The notes below the pieces were generated by a model, which was given only the letters and a program-made list of their open reading frames with translations, was not told the origin of the DNA and searched no databases. The position numbers and the translations under genes were made by a program. From positions 2,326,640 to 2,390,639 of the forward strand of contig JAVQMD010000001.1 in NCBI GenBank assembly GCA_032595675.1: DNA of 64,000 bases. Reading direction: 5' to 3'. Position 1 is the stretch's first letter; every line of letters starts with the position of its first letter. Below are positions 34,984-44,966 of the stretch, in pieces. The stretch comes from Candidatus Electrothrix rattekaaiensis. GTDB lineage: Bacteria; Desulfobacterota; Desulfobulbia; Desulfobulbales; Desulfobulbaceae.

Positions 34984-37900
34984 TCACTTCTCGATAGAAA
35001 AAAGCAAATCTGCTCCGCTTGTCTTGGCATTGGTCGCGGTCTCAATGGAAAACCCGTATTTCAAATCATAGCGAGCCTTAAAAGTCCCTCCGGCTCCGGT
35101 CAAATCCTTGCCGTAGCTGATATAGAGATCCTTATATACCTCTTTACCCATCACCAGAGACAGATCCGAGGCATCCTCGCCCCCGCCGATACTGAGATCA
35201 ACCAAGCCTTCCATATCAAGGGTTTTGAGGGGATCAACCGTCTTGAGTAGCACCCCGCCGCCGACCTTACCCAAAGTGGCCGCAGCCGGTGAAAGGGCCT
35301 TGTCCTCAGTACCGGACTTAGAGATATCCTGGCCGGTCAACAGGTAGGAAAGGATCTCTGATTCATCCATAGGCGTGTCAGAAAACAAGCGCATCTCCAT
35401 ATCATTGGCCAGTCCGGTAAGGCGCACCCCCAATTCAACCTTATCTATCTCTCTGGAGGCCTGAATATCCAGCCCTGGATTATCAATGGGGCCACCTTGA
35501 TAAAAGACCCTACCCTTGGTGAGTTGCAGCGTACTGCCCTCAAAATCAAAGGTGCCATCACGAAGTTCAAGATTACCAAGACCGGTGATCGGATGACCGG
35601 GTTTTGCGTTAATTTTCAAACTGCCGTCAAGATATCCCTTTAAACCAAAGGTGTTCACCAGCACCTCATCTCCCATGACTAGCTTGAGGTCAAGATACAT
35701 CGGAGAGGTCGCTTTTGCTCTCTGCTCATCATCAACCACGATAACATCACCGGAGGAAGATACTGCGCCGCTGAATCCGGTCGGGGCGATTTCAGCCTTG
35801 TTCAGAAGCACAGTCCCGCTGAGCCGGGTTTCTGTTTCCGCATAACGCAGACGGAGGTCTGGACTGATGATGGCACTATATTCCGGCAGATCTGCTGCCT
35901 GAAATTTTTTCCCGGAGATGGAAATATCGGCAAGCCAATGTTGCTTGGCATCCTGCCGAACCACGCCGGTGAGCTTGATTTTTCCTTCACCGGAACTGAG
36001 TTGCGCATCTATAGTATTGGAACGGCTGTCTCCCTGAAGAGCAACCCGGATATCCTTGAGCCCGATACCGGCTGCCGGAAGAAATATTTCGCCTTCCTTT
36101 TTTTCCCCGTCACGTAATGCCAGTTTGCCGTTCATTGTCGGTTTGCGGACTGTTCCACCAAAGAGGATTCGGCCTCCGAATTTCCCGGTGGGCAAGACAG
36201 CCTCATTGGTCAGATGGGCAATCGGGCTGAGATCTTTAAGATTCAGATCAAGCTGACCGCTCAGAGGCATTTTTTCCGGCTTACTGAAATAACCGCAGTT
36301 TTTCACAGTGAGCTTCAGGTTGGCATTGCTGTTATCCTGAAATTGGGTCCGTGCGTGCAAACGGGCCGTCTGATCCCGAAGTTGCAGCTCAACCGTATTG
36401 CCGGTCCAGACCCAAACGGTCGTGCCGAGCTCTTCCCCGTCATCCTCAAAGCTCTCCGTGGTCAGAGAGAGTTTGGGCAGGTCCAAGGAAAATTCCGCCT
36501 GATCCGGCACCGCCCCCTGACCTTGTGCAGCGAACCTTGCCTTTGCCGTGCCGTCAAGATCCGGGACTGGCAGCTTCCATGCCTGCAAGAGCTTGAGAGC
36601 AAAATCATCCACTGATCCCTTGACCTGCCAGCCGCCTTCCTGTTTCCAAGCACCGTTCAGGGATATTTTTAGATCTTTATTCAGCTCCTTCTTTAGCCCG
36701 TTATGCTTGAGACTGAAACCAGAAAGCACGGCTTCCTTACCTGATTCCTTGCCTGACAGGCGCAGGTCGGCAGGCTGCGGCATTGCCCATGCACCAAATT
36801 GCTCATGCTCCAGAGAAAGTTGGGTCAGCCTGCCCTGCCATGTCTGTTCTTTCAGCCCGCCCGCAGCAGCAAATCGGACCTTTCCCGGTGTACCGACAAC
36901 AGCGAGTTCCAGCGTATGCTGGTCCGTGCTCCCCTGAATATCTACAGAGGCAGTGCTGATCTCTTGGTCTTTGACGCGAATCCCGGAAGCCTTGAGGTCC
37001 GCATCAATCCTGCCGTGTTCGGCAAGATCGGCCTTGACCCTGCCCTTGAGTTGTTTGAGCTGGTAGCCTTCATACTGTACATCCCCGACATTGACGGTCA
37101 GGTCCAGATCAGGCTGCTGCGTCCTGCCCTTCAAGGTTCCCTGTACTTGAAAATCACCACGGGCCTTTGGCAGCAGACCGGCCAGATCCTCTGATCCAAC
37201 TGCAAAACTGAAGTCAAACTGCTGTGCCGGATCGACAGAACCATTCACCTCCACCTTGCCGGAACCCAAACCGAGACGCAGCTTTTCAACCAAAACCGCC
37301 GTATTATCCAACTCAACCTTACCGCTGCCGGAGAGCTGAAGATCACGCAGTTTTCCACCCAGCTCGGTTATCCGTACCTGACCGATCAGCTCGTCTCCGT
37401 TTTTCCGACCCTGAGAATGGATCTCTGTCGTGATATTTCCCGACCATTCCGGGAGAAACAAGGAAGGATCAAGCTGCTTCCCGGTCAGATCAACCTGCCA
37501 GGACAATCCGTTGCTCCAGCCGACCTGCCCGCTGGCAGCCAGTGTGCTCTTCTTATCCAAAACCATACGCAGCTCATCCACCGTGGCCCCCTGCTCTTGT
37601 CCCTGCAAGTTGAGCTTTGCCTTCAGATCGGTTTGCACATGTTGCAAAGGTTGCAGAGTATAATCCTGGTAAGCAAGCCCGGATCCGCTCAGCGAAAGCG
37701 TGATATCAGGCTGATTCGGATCTCCTTGTGCCTGGACGTGGGCCTCAAAACCGCCTCGGAGTTCAGGGACAAGCGGTGATACATCATCGGATCGAGCCTG
37801 GACAACGAGATGGACCTTCTGTTCATCCGCCTGCCCGTCAATATCTAGCCGGGTGGAACCGGATTGCAAATGCAGGGCATCAACATTCATTTTCCTGCCG

Positions 37901-39780
37901 TCGAGTTCCGCCTTGCCGCTCCCGGATAAGGGAAGATCACGCAAGGTGCCACTCAACTCATCAATCTCCACCTCGGCGACCAGTTTATCCGTGGTCTTTT
38001 TTCCTTGCGAGCGGATTTTGGCCTGAATCTTTCCCGGCCATTCAGGAACAAACAGCCCGGGATTCAGTTGTTCTCCGCGCAACTCCGCCTGCCAGGAAAG
38101 GCCTTCGGCCCAGCCGATCTGCCCGGTTGCATCCAGAGACATATCCTCATCAACCAGCAATTTCAGCTCGTTGATTTTCATGCCGCTCTCTTCCCCCTCC
38201 ATCACCAGATCAGCCTTGAGATCAGCCTGAAGCTTACTGAGCTTATAACCCGCAACCTCAAGTCCGGTCCCTTCTAGAACGAAATCAATACCTGGATGTT
38301 CCTGATTACCCGTTGCTGTGCCGCGAAGCTGGATGCTGCCAGCATACTCAGGAAAAAAGGCTGAAAGATCATCGGATTCTGCGCGAACCTTGAGGTCCAG
38401 CGAATTATCCTTGGTAATACGTCCGTCAAGCTCGACCTCCGCTGAACCGGCCTGAACAAGCAGGTCATGAAACACCATCCCCTGCTTGTTCAGCTCCATC
38501 CCTCCGCCGCCTTTGAGAGGAAATCCGGCCAATTCACCGTTTAAGGCATTGATATTCACTTCCAGCGAAGTACCGGAAGGACTGAGCTGTCCCTGGCTCT
38601 GAATCAGCCCGCTGATCCTGCCCGGCCATTTTTCCGCAACCACGGAGGGATCAAGCTCCTTGCCTTCCAGCTCGGCCTGCCAAGAAAAACCGCCGGTCCA
38701 TTGCATCTTGCCTCGGGTGGTCAGGGTGGATTTTTCATGATGAACAGAGAGATATTCAATAGCCAGACCGGTATAATCATCCGCAATCACCTTGGCCTCG
38801 GCCTGCACTGGCGGATATCCTTCATAATGGATATCCGCAGCCAGGGTTCCCTGATAGCTGCCCACTGTGCCTGAGGCATCGACAATGGTCAGGGTGCCGT
38901 CCACCGGCACATCGACCTTGATATCGTTCAGCTGAAAATGACCGGTCTTGGCTGCGGCCTGCCAGTGCAGATCGTTGAGGATGTCGGTCACCTTGCCCTC
39001 CAGGGTGACCTCACTCGGCGCACTCATGGTAAGCAACACAGCAAGATCGTCCAGATCGCCCTGCGCATCCACGGTGCCGTCAAGATCGTTGATGCCGGGG
39101 TCGGCCACCTGCCACGTTCCTTTCAGCGCAAGCGGCCAAGCATCATGAAAGGCAACCTGCCCCTGAAGATCCACCCCATAATCCCGGAGGTCCAGCTTGA
39201 TCCGTTGAATATCAACCGCAGTGGCTGACTGCGTTCCCTGCTGCCGCCCCCGAGCATTGGCCTGAAGTATGACCTCTTGAAGGATAAGCGGGTATCCGTT
39301 CTCGGAAAAAAGGATGCGACCATCCCGGAGGTGCAGATCTTCCAGGTTAATATCCAGCGGCAGTTTGATGGCCGGCATGACAACAGGGCCGTCTTTTTCC
39401 TCTTTTTCGTCTTCCTTGTCGTTCCCGGTCAACGTTACCACCAGCCCCTGGGCAGCGACTTGGTGCAGGACCAGCCTTTTCTGAAACAACATCTCAGGAG
39501 ACCAAGCAAAGGCCAGTTCATCCAGTTTTACATCAACCTTCTTCGCAAGATGTACCTGCACCTTGCCCAGTCGCCAGCGACTCAGCAGCCGTCCCTCTAC
39601 CTCTTCCACAGAAAAGACAGGGCCGCTCAGGTTGTCCGCTGTGCGGAGCAGAACTCGGAAACCGATTTCCGTGGTCAGTGCCAGAACAAGGACGATGAAA
39701 CAAAACAGGCAGGGGAAGAGAAGGAGAACAAGCCCTTTTCGCCAACGGCTCGGGCTAGGGGATGTCTTATCGGATGTCAT
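34984..39780 (-). CDS. tamB: TamB / AsmA-like inner membrane protein
   Basis: 1598 residues with an N-terminal membrane anchor (residues ~14-36), a very long repetitive beta-rich periplasmic region and a C-terminal DUF490/TamB domain (ending GAGGTFKARYDLKYGFSIE). TamB bridges the inner and outer membrane for lipid transfer and outer-membrane protein assembly. The middle holds at least three ~170-residue repeats, each opening with GxSWQxxLxGxxLxP and containing a LSGSGK-like block, also visible at DNA level near 37.45, 37.97 and 38.55 kb. No tamA neighbour. Confidence 0.92.
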   Translation of the reverse strand: MTSDKTSPSPSRWRKGLVLLLFPCLFCFIVLVLALTTEIGFRVLLRTADNLSGPVFSVEEVEGRLLSRWRLGKVQVHLAKKVDVKLDELAFAWSPEMLFQKRLVLHQVAAQGLVVTLTGNDKEDEKEEKDGPVVMPAIKLPLDINLEDLHLRDGRILFSENGYPLILQEVILQANARGRQQGTQSATAVDIQRIKLDLRDYGVDLQGQVAFHDAWPLALKGTWQVADPGINDLDGTVDAQGDLDDLAVLLTMSAPSEVTLEGKVTDILNDLHWQAAAKTGHFQLNDIKVDVPVDGTLTIVDASGTVGSYQGTLAADIHYEGYPPVQAEAKVIADDYTGLAIEYLSVHHEKSTLTTRGKMQWTGGFSWQAELEGKELDPSVVAEKWPGRISGLIQSQGQLSPSGTSLEVNINALNGELAGFPLKGGGGMELNKQGMVFHDLLVQAGSAEVELDGRITKDNSLDLKVRAESDDLSAFFPEYAGSIQLRGTATGNQEHPGIDFVLEGTGLEVAGYKLSKLQADLKADLVMEGEESGMKINELKLLVDEDMSLDATGQIGWAEGLSWQAELRGEQLNPGLFVPEWPGKIQAKIRSQGKKTTDKLVAEVEIDELSGTLRDLPLSGSGKAELDGRKMNVDALHLQSGSTRLDIDGQADEQKVHLVVQARSDDVSPLVPELRGGFEAHVQAQGDPNQPDITLSLSGSGLAYQDYTLQPLQHVQTDLKAKLNLQGQEQGATVDELRMVLDKKSTLAASGQVGWSNGLSWQVDLTGKQLDPSLFLPEWSGNITTEIHSQGRKNGDELIGQVRITELGGKLRDLQLSGSGKVELDNTAVLVEKLRLGLGSGKVEVNGSVDPAQQFDFSFAVGSEDLAGLLPKARGDFQVQGTLKGRTQQPDLDLTVNVGDVQYEGYQLKQLKGRVKADLAEHGRIDADLKASGIRVKDQEISTASVDIQGSTDQHTLELAVVGTPGKVRFAAAGGLKEQTWQGRLTQLSLEHEQFGAWAMPQPADLRLSGKESGKEAVLSGFSLKHNGLKKELNKDLKISLNGAWKQEGGWQVKGSVDDFALKLLQAWKLPVPDLDGTAKARFAAQGQGAVPDQAEFSLDLPKLSLTTESFEDDGEELGTTVWVWTGNTVELQLRDQTARLHARTQFQDNSNANLKLTVKNCGYFSKPEKMPLSGQLDLNLKDLSPIAHLTNEAVLPTGKFGGRILFGGTVRKPTMNGKLALRDGEKKEGEIFLPAAGIGLKDIRVALQGDSRSNTIDAQLSSGEGKIKLTGVVRQDAKQHWLADISISGKKFQAADLPEYSAIISPDLRLRYAETETRLSGTVLLNKAEIAPTGFSGAVSSSGDVIVVDDEQRAKATSPMYLDLKLVMGDEVLVNTFGLKGYLDGSLKINAKPGHPITGLGNLELRDGTFDFEGSTLQLTKGRVFYQGGPIDNPGLDIQASREIDKVELGVRLTGLANDMEMRLFSDTPMDESEILSYLLTGQDISKSGTEDKALSPAAATLGKVGGGVLLKTVDPLKTLDMEGLVDLSIGGGEDASDLSLVMGKEVYKDLYISYGKDLTGAGGTFKARYDLKYGFSIETATNAKTSGADLLFSIEK

Positions 39781-40151
39781 CAGGCGGTTAACAGGTTGAT
39801 TATATTACGGACAGGTTGCCCGTCATGGACGGATCAGCAGTGAATTGAGAGTATTTCTGCACTATAATGCAATCATCAACTTGTTGCAAATTGTTCAGGG
39901 TCTTTTCCTGTTCCGCATCATGGGTGCCTTACGCCGTATTTGACAAAACAGCTTTTCCTGCTATTATTTGCAGGCGTTTCAAGAAGTACTGACTACTGAA
40001 CATGGAAAGGCCAACAGAAAATATATCAAGAGCATTCTTCCATGTTTGCCTGCTGTGAACATGAAGAAAGGTGAAAAACAGAGTAATATGTATCACTGCC
40101 CATAGTATATAATTTTTTCAGTTATTAAGCATTATTAGAGGAGAGAGATTG
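39781..40151. other. Intergenic region between tamB and the histidine kinase
   Basis: Divergent promoter region. A good plus-strand promoter lies at 39940-39967 (TTGACA, 16 nt, TATTAT), giving a ~175 nt leader before the kinase. GAGGAGAG precedes ATG 40152. Nothing else recognised. Confidence 0.6.
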
Positions 40152-41294
40152 ATGGCGAGCAGCAATTCCACGATGTTTGCACCTGCTAAGCGGGCCAACG
40201 CGAAAAGCATCATGCGGGACGCTGAAGTACTACAGACTGCCGTCTTCGCAGAACACGTTGTACGTGTACTCCCATTCAGCCTGATGATCCTAAACAGGGA
40301 GCGTCAAGTTGTCTATATGAACCAAAGGCTGATGGACCTCCTGCATGCATCATCACATGAGGAAGTCCTAGGCAAGCGACCGGGAGAACTTTTGCACTGC
40401 ATTCACGCATACGAGAATAATGCGGGATGTGGAACAACAAAATTCTGCCGTGAATGCGGGGCCATAAGGGCGATCCTAAAATCACAGGAAAATAAGATTC
40501 AAGTGTCGGAAGAATGCAGAATTACCTCAACTTCCGGGGATGCGTATGATCTCCGGGCCTGGGCATCACCATACACCTTTGAGGGCAGGAACTACACATT
40601 TTTCAGCGTGGAAGACATCCAGCAGGAGAAACGACGGCATGCTCTTGAACGAACATTTTTCCACGATGTGAACAACCCCCTCAGTGCTATAGTTGGGTGC
40701 GCTGACCTCATGGGAAAGGCAAAGGACATAGAGAGTGTAGCAAAGTACGCTGACTTAGTTCAATGGGCGGGCAGAATACTGATGGATGAGATTGAATCTC
40801 ACAAGAGATTGCTGCATGCAGAAAATAAAGAATTGTCAATTGCCATTTCCACTGTCCAGCCTCTGTCAATGCTGCGCGAGGTCGTCGGGTTGTTCTCCCA
40901 AAATCAAAGCGGCCAAGACCGGAATATCGTTGTGAACGAGAATTCTGAGGAAATTGAAATCGCGACCGATAGAGTCCTGCTGCGTCGAGTGCTCAGAAAT
41001 ATGCTAAAAAACGCTCTCGAAGCAACATCGGCCAGCGAGGAAGTCTGTCTTTCATATGCACGTGACCAATCCTCAGTGGTCTTTAATGTGCATAACCCAG
41101 GCTCCATTCCCCATTCAGTGCAGCTTCAGCTATTTCAGCGTTCATTTTCCACAAAGGGAAAAGGTCGCGGCATTGGGACATACAGCATGAAGTTGTTCGG
41201 AGAACGGTACCTAAAGGGCAAGGTTTGGTTTTCAACGTCCGAGGAGAAAGGAACGACGTTTTCTATCTCCATTCCCATCACCTATGAAGCATAG
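40152..41294 (+). CDS. PAS-domain sensor histidine kinase with cysteine cluster
   Basis: 380 residues, soluble. The PAS domain (residues ~40-130) includes HCIHAYENNAGCGTTKFCRECG, a C-x9-C-x5-C-x2-C cluster suited to a metal or redox centre. Then an H-box FFHDVNNPLSAI near residue 175 and a HATPase domain with an LRNMLKNALEA N-box and GRGIGTYS G-box. A cytosolic redox or metal sensor is the inference. The partner regulator is not adjacent. Confidence 0.88.
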   Translation: MASSNSTMFAPAKRANAKSIMRDAEVLQTAVFAEHVVRVLPFSLMILNRERQVVYMNQRLMDLLHASSHEEVLGKRPGELLHCIHAYENNAGCGTTKFCRECGAIRAILKSQENKIQVSEECRITSTSGDAYDLRAWASPYTFEGRNYTFFSVEDIQQEKRRHALERTFFHDVNNPLSAIVGCADLMGKAKDIESVAKYADLVQWAGRILMDEIESHKRLLHAENKELSIAISTVQPLSMLREVVGLFSQNQSGQDRNIVVNENSEEIEIATDRVLLRRVLRNMLKNALEATSASEEVCLSYARDQSSVVFNVHNPGSIPHSVQLQLFQRSFSTKGKGRGIGTYSMKLFGERYLKGKVWFSTSEEKGTTFSISIPITYEA

Positions 41295-41299
41295 CTCTT

Positions 41300-41760
41300 C
41301 AGACATGATCTACATAAAAAGTCTCTGTCCCGTTAACTCTTTTTCCCCGGACAGCCAGCTGCTGGGCCGAATCTATTTCCATCTTGTGGAGAACAAAAAC
41401 AGTGATCTCCCCTTTGCTTTTCTCGCCACCTATGCCACCCGGATGGGGACTGAAGGTGAATCTCGTCATCTCCCCCTGAAATACGCTCTGCAGGAATATC
41501 AAAAGGATGTATCCTCTGCCGAATCCCGGATTGGTGGCATACCAAGAGGGCCGGGATCAGCGTCAAGATCAGTCTGGGAGGCCGCACCCCGGCCATGGTC
41601 GGCATAACTGCCCTGCTAGATTTCACGCCCCGGCTCATGCTGGGCGACGAGGAACTCACCCCAGAGGAAATTGCGGACGGTCTGACGACGAAGGATCTGG
41701 AGGAAAAAACAGGGGAAGGCGTGGAACCCGTCTTGGGGTGTTTATCAGCTCCGATGAAAG
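41300..41760 (+). pseudogene. Remnants of a SNF2-type DEAD/DEAH helicase
   Basis: Two frame-disrupted pieces. First, SQLLGRIYFHLVENKNSDLPFAFLATYATR...HLPLKYALQEYQKD (41350-41520). Second, from about 41555, ISVKISLGGRTPAMVGITALLDF...LMLGDEELTPEEI. Both blocks occur in order in large bacterial SNF2-family helicases, with hundreds of residues between. The core is deleted and later residues are out of frame. Confidence 0.6.
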
Positions 41761-42023
41761 AAGGTGGTGCAGTCACTCGAACCCGTGCCTCGACCTCTAA
41801 CCCGCATCACTGCGCACTTAATTTTGCTCTGTGATACATGTTTGTGTACTTTTCTTTTGTTTAGAAGTATATAAAAAAAAACTTTACCTGCCTTCAGTAA
41901 ATTTTACTAGAAAACGGAGGTATCCACTTAGAGCAAATTACGTGTTCTCCGGATAAAATGCTCGCTTACCTACTTGCGCTAAGTGCCCCCTTTTACCAAA
42001 ATATATTGTAAAGGAGATTTGTA

Positions 42024-42617
42024 ATGCCTGTTGATAACCCTGCTGCCATGCTGCTAGAAATATTTAAAAAGACTAAAGGGCTTAAAGAAGATTCAAACTG
42101 TGCCGCTGTTTGGAAAGATCTAGTTGGCCTTCCTCATGCCTCTAGCTTAGAGCTATTGTCCCGAATGGCTAAAATTATAGAGTTGACAAGTCAAATGCAG
42201 AAAATCGTAAAGGAGGAATTCCCAGATCAAATTGATGAATGCCAGTATGTCGTTAAAAGAATTTCAGCACTATTTATGAATCAAAAAAATTCTTCGAGCT
42301 GGAAAGATAGTATGAAATTTATCGATAATCATACAGTATCATATCTTAATATGTTATCGCCTTTGATACAGACAAAAATAAATAATTCTTCACCCTCTAA
42401 AGATAAACTTTTTTCTATTCAAGAAAAAATAAGGGAAATATTGGAGGAGATATTGATTTCAGATTCAAATGAGTTTGATGACTCTATTAAAAAATATTTA
42501 GTCAGAATGTTTCAACGGATGGATATTGCGATAGATGAATATCATTTGTCTGGTTTAAGCCCAATAATTGAAGCCGTAGAAGCGACTATTGGTCACACCA
42601 CTTTTGACGATGGATAG
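42024..42617 (+). CDS. Hypothetical helical protein
   Basis: 197 residues, AT-rich, preceded by AAAGGAGATTT. Predominantly helical with a coiled appearance; no motif recognised, no signal peptide. Its base composition differs from flanking housekeeping genes, suggesting horizontal transfer along with the decayed genes around it. Confidence 0.6.
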   Translation: MPVDNPAAMLLEIFKKTKGLKEDSNCAAVWKDLVGLPHASSLELLSRMAKIIELTSQMQKIVKEEFPDQIDECQYVVKRISALFMNQKNSSSWKDSMKFIDNHTVSYLNMLSPLIQTKINNSSPSKDKLFSIQEKIREILEEILISDSNEFDDSIKKYLVRMFQRMDIAIDEYHLSGLSPIIEAVEATIGHTTFDDG

Positions 42618-42768
42618 CTAAAAGCTCCACAGGAAAAACCACTTAGCAAAAAGATATTAACTTCAATATGTTGAATATAATTATTCCAGATAGATACCAT
42701 TTAACTTTCCCAAAAAGCACCTTCTCGGTGCCTCCGCCAACTCCACATGATCAGTAATTCACAAAAAA
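42618..42768. other. AT-rich spacer with small hairpin
   Basis: Only a short hairpin (GCACC-TTCTC-GGTGC, 42717-42731) that could be a weak terminator for the preceding gene. No gene seen. Confidence 0.4.
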
Positions 42769-42906
42769 ATGCATCGCCCCATCTGTTCCCCTTCTTCACC
42801 TCCCAACCGGCACAAGACCTTGCTCATTACCATCTGCGGCGGCTCCTGCTCAGGCAAAACATCCCTGGCTGACTATCTCGCCTCATTGCGAATGATCTGT
42901 CAGTAA
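42769..42906 (+). pseudogene. Uridine-kinase-like P-loop fragment
   Basis: A 45-codon frame ending LLITICGGSCSGKTSLADYLAS, the Walker A region of uridine/phosphoribulokinase-type proteins, then a premature stop. A following out-of-frame stretch (AELPDDHRLERNN) may be the other end of the same gene. Truncated by internal deletion just upstream of the DUF362 gene. Confidence 0.5.
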
Positions 42907-42958
42907 AGAAGAGCCGGGTGCAGAACTCCCGGACGACCATCGACTCGAACGAAACAAT

Positions 42959-43789
42959 ATGAAAACACACAACCAAAACGGCACAGTCTACACCACACCT
43001 TTCATTTCCTGGCAGGAAAGCCTGCCCCCCTTACTGGACAAGGCACGCCTGACCGAGCACATCCCTCCGGGCAAGACCATCCTGATCAAACCGAACTTGG
43101 TGGAAACCCTGCGCCCGCCCATTACAACGCCTGTCGCGCTTGTCAGATGTATAGTGGAGTATCTTCAGAAACACCTGAACAACCCCATCGTCATCGGCGA
43201 AGGATGCGGAGCCTTGGATTACGATACCCATCGGTGCTTTACAGAGCTAGGGTATACAGAAATGGCCCGAGAAACAGGGGTCGAGCTGATTGATCTTAAC
43301 AACGCTCCCTGCCAACGACACAGCCTGTCCCGCTGCAAACGATGGTCAGAATTTTATCTTCCGAAAATCGCGATGGACAGCTTCCTTGTCTCGGTACCGA
43401 CACTTAAAGCGCACACTCTGGCAGGGGTTACCCTGGCCATGAAAAACATGATGGGCCTTGCTCCGCCGAATCGTTATCATCAGAGGGGACACTGGAAAAA
43501 GGCTGCTTTTCATAAGCAGATACATGAGGCTGTTGCCGACCTTAACCGCTACCGCTGCCCGGACTTTACTATTATGGATGCCACTGTGGGTATGGCAGAG
43601 GCTCATCTTTGGGGCCCGACCTGCGATCCTCCGATCAACAAACTGGTCGCTGGATTTGACCCTGTGGCTATGGACAGTTACGGAGCAATGTTACTCGGAA
43701 TGAATTGGGAACAAATAGGTCATATTGCCGATGTGGACGGGGAGCTGGGACAGGCTGAGCCGATAACAAAAATTACAATCAAGGGGTAG
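42959..43789 (+). CDS. DUF362 domain protein
   Basis: 276 residues with ILIKPNLVETLRPPITTPVALVRCIVEYL near residue 40, PTLKAHTLAGVTLAMKNMMGLAPPNRYH near 140 and GFDPVAMDSYGAMLLG near 240, the conserved blocks of DUF362. Members are often fused to ferredoxins; no 4Fe-4S motif is present here. Function unknown. Confidence 0.88.
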   Translation: MKTHNQNGTVYTTPFISWQESLPPLLDKARLTEHIPPGKTILIKPNLVETLRPPITTPVALVRCIVEYLQKHLNNPIVIGEGCGALDYDTHRCFTELGYTEMARETGVELIDLNNAPCQRHSLSRCKRWSEFYLPKIAMDSFLVSVPTLKAHTLAGVTLAMKNMMGLAPPNRYHQRGHWKKAAFHKQIHEAVADLNRYRCPDFTIMDATVGMAEAHLWGPTCDPPINKLVAGFDPVAMDSYGAMLLGMNWEQIGHIADVDGELGQAEPITKITIKG

Positions 43790-43843
43790 ATCGCTGATGA
43801 GGCTGCATTGATGCTTCGCCGACCTCAGTCATCTCTGCTGGGG

Positions 43844-43884
43844 AAAAAAACCTAAAAGATCCTACCCCCGAACAGGGGTAGGAT
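43844..43884 (-). terminator. Terminator for the Lys/Cys-rich gene
   Basis: ATCCTACCCC pairs with GGGGTAGGAT (43859-43884). On the minus strand it is followed by CTTTTAGGTTTTTTT. Eighteen nt after the stop of the Lys/Cys-rich gene. Confidence 0.7.
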
Positions 43885-43902
43885 TGCCGCTTTACGTGGA
43901 GC

Positions 43903-44169
43903 CTATTTCTTCTTGCCTTTCTTCTTGCTGGACTTTTTCTCAGATTTTTTCTTGCACGACTTTTTGCAGCATGCTTTCTTAGCTGCTTTTTTTTCGGCCT
44001 TTTTCTTATCCTTCTTCTTAGCGTCTTTCTTCTTGCTCATTTCAGCATTTCTCCTTTCAAGTTGACATTGTAGCCTAATTTTCACTGGACATCTTGTACA
44101 ATACGTACTTTTCTTCTGGTACTTACCACAACATTTTTTCTTCGGTTTGTCAACAGATTCCTTAGCCAT
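43903..44169 (-). CDS. Small lysine- and cysteine-rich basic protein
   Basis: 88 residues. The N-terminal part has CCGKYQKKSTYCTRCP and a further Cys, a possible zinc site. The C-terminal 45 residues are about two-thirds Lys with ACCKKSCKKK. A second ATG at residue 44 has GGAGAAA before it, so the basic tail may also be made alone. The tail resembles histone-H1-like nucleoid proteins; the Cys pairs suggest metal or redox control. Not a family I can name. Confidence 0.65.
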   Translation of the reverse strand: MAKESVDKPKKKCCGKYQKKSTYCTRCPVKIRLQCQLERRNAEMSKKKDAKKKDKKKAEKKAAKKACCKKSCKKKSEKKSSKKKGKKK

Positions 44170-44249
44170 ACGTCTCTCTCCGTGCCAAAGAGGCCTCCCA
44201 AGAGGAGACCCTTATCAGAATCGATGAAACAAAATACGCTCTGTTCTTC

Positions 44250-44966
44250 TTACTCTTTTGGCTTGTCATCGCCCTTAATGACCTCAACCAGCTCCACCTC
44301 GAAAACAAGGAGAGAACCCGGCTGAATGGCAGGGGGAGCACCGCGATCACCATAGGCAAGCTCAGGAGGCAGGTATAAGGTATACTTACTTCCCGGGGTC
44401 ATCAACTGTAAAGCCTCTGTCCATCCGGGAATAACCTGATTCGCCTTAAAGGTGGCAGGCTCATTCCGCTTATACGAGCTATCAAACTCGGTCCCGTCAA
44501 GCAGAGTTCCCTTATAATGGACTTTGACAGTGTCAGTGGCTGTCGGCTTCTCGCCCTCGCCTTCCTTGATCACCTTGTACTGTAAGCCAGAATCGGTAAC
44601 CTTGACCCCTTTTTCTGTTTTATTTTTTTTCAAAAATTCAGCAGCAGCATCCTTGTTCGTCTCCAAGAGTGCTTGCACCTTCTCTACCTTTTTTTTCTGC
44701 TGATCAATAGCAAATTGTTTCTGAAGCTCCTTTGATTCCTCTGGGGAGAGCAAGGCTTTCCCATCGGTATATGAATCTGTGATTCCTTGATAAATAACAT
44801 CAAGATCAAAATCCGCTTCCAAACCTTTAAAATACGAACCAAGATCAAGCCCAAGGGCATAGCTGAGCTTCTGCTTGTCCGTTTTCAACTCGGTCACCGG
44901 ATCTGATGCCACAGCTGGCCCGGCAATCAGCATGAGGCTGAATACTGCACATACAGCGATTTTCAT
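44250..44966 (-). CDS. fkpA: FKBP-type peptidyl-prolyl isomerase (Mip/FkpA-like), exported
   Basis: 238 residues from ATG 44966, after AAAGGAG. A signal peptide ends at AVASD, the N-terminal helical dimerisation domain covers ~25-125, and the FKBP domain covers ~135-230 with VKVHYKGTLLDGTEFDSSYKR, VIPGWTEALQLM and YGDRGAPP. Folds periplasmic or outer-membrane proteins. Confidence 0.94.
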   Translation of the reverse strand: MKIAVCAVFSLMLIAGPAVASDPVTELKTDKQKLSYALGLDLGSYFKGLEADFDLDVIYQGITDSYTDGKALLSPEESKELQKQFAIDQQKKKVEKVQALLETNKDAAAEFLKKNKTEKGVKVTDSGLQYKVIKEGEGEKPTATDTVKVHYKGTLLDGTEFDSSYKRNEPATFKANQVIPGWTEALQLMTPGSKYTLYLPPELAYGDRGAPPAIQPGSLLVFEVELVEVIKGDDKPKE

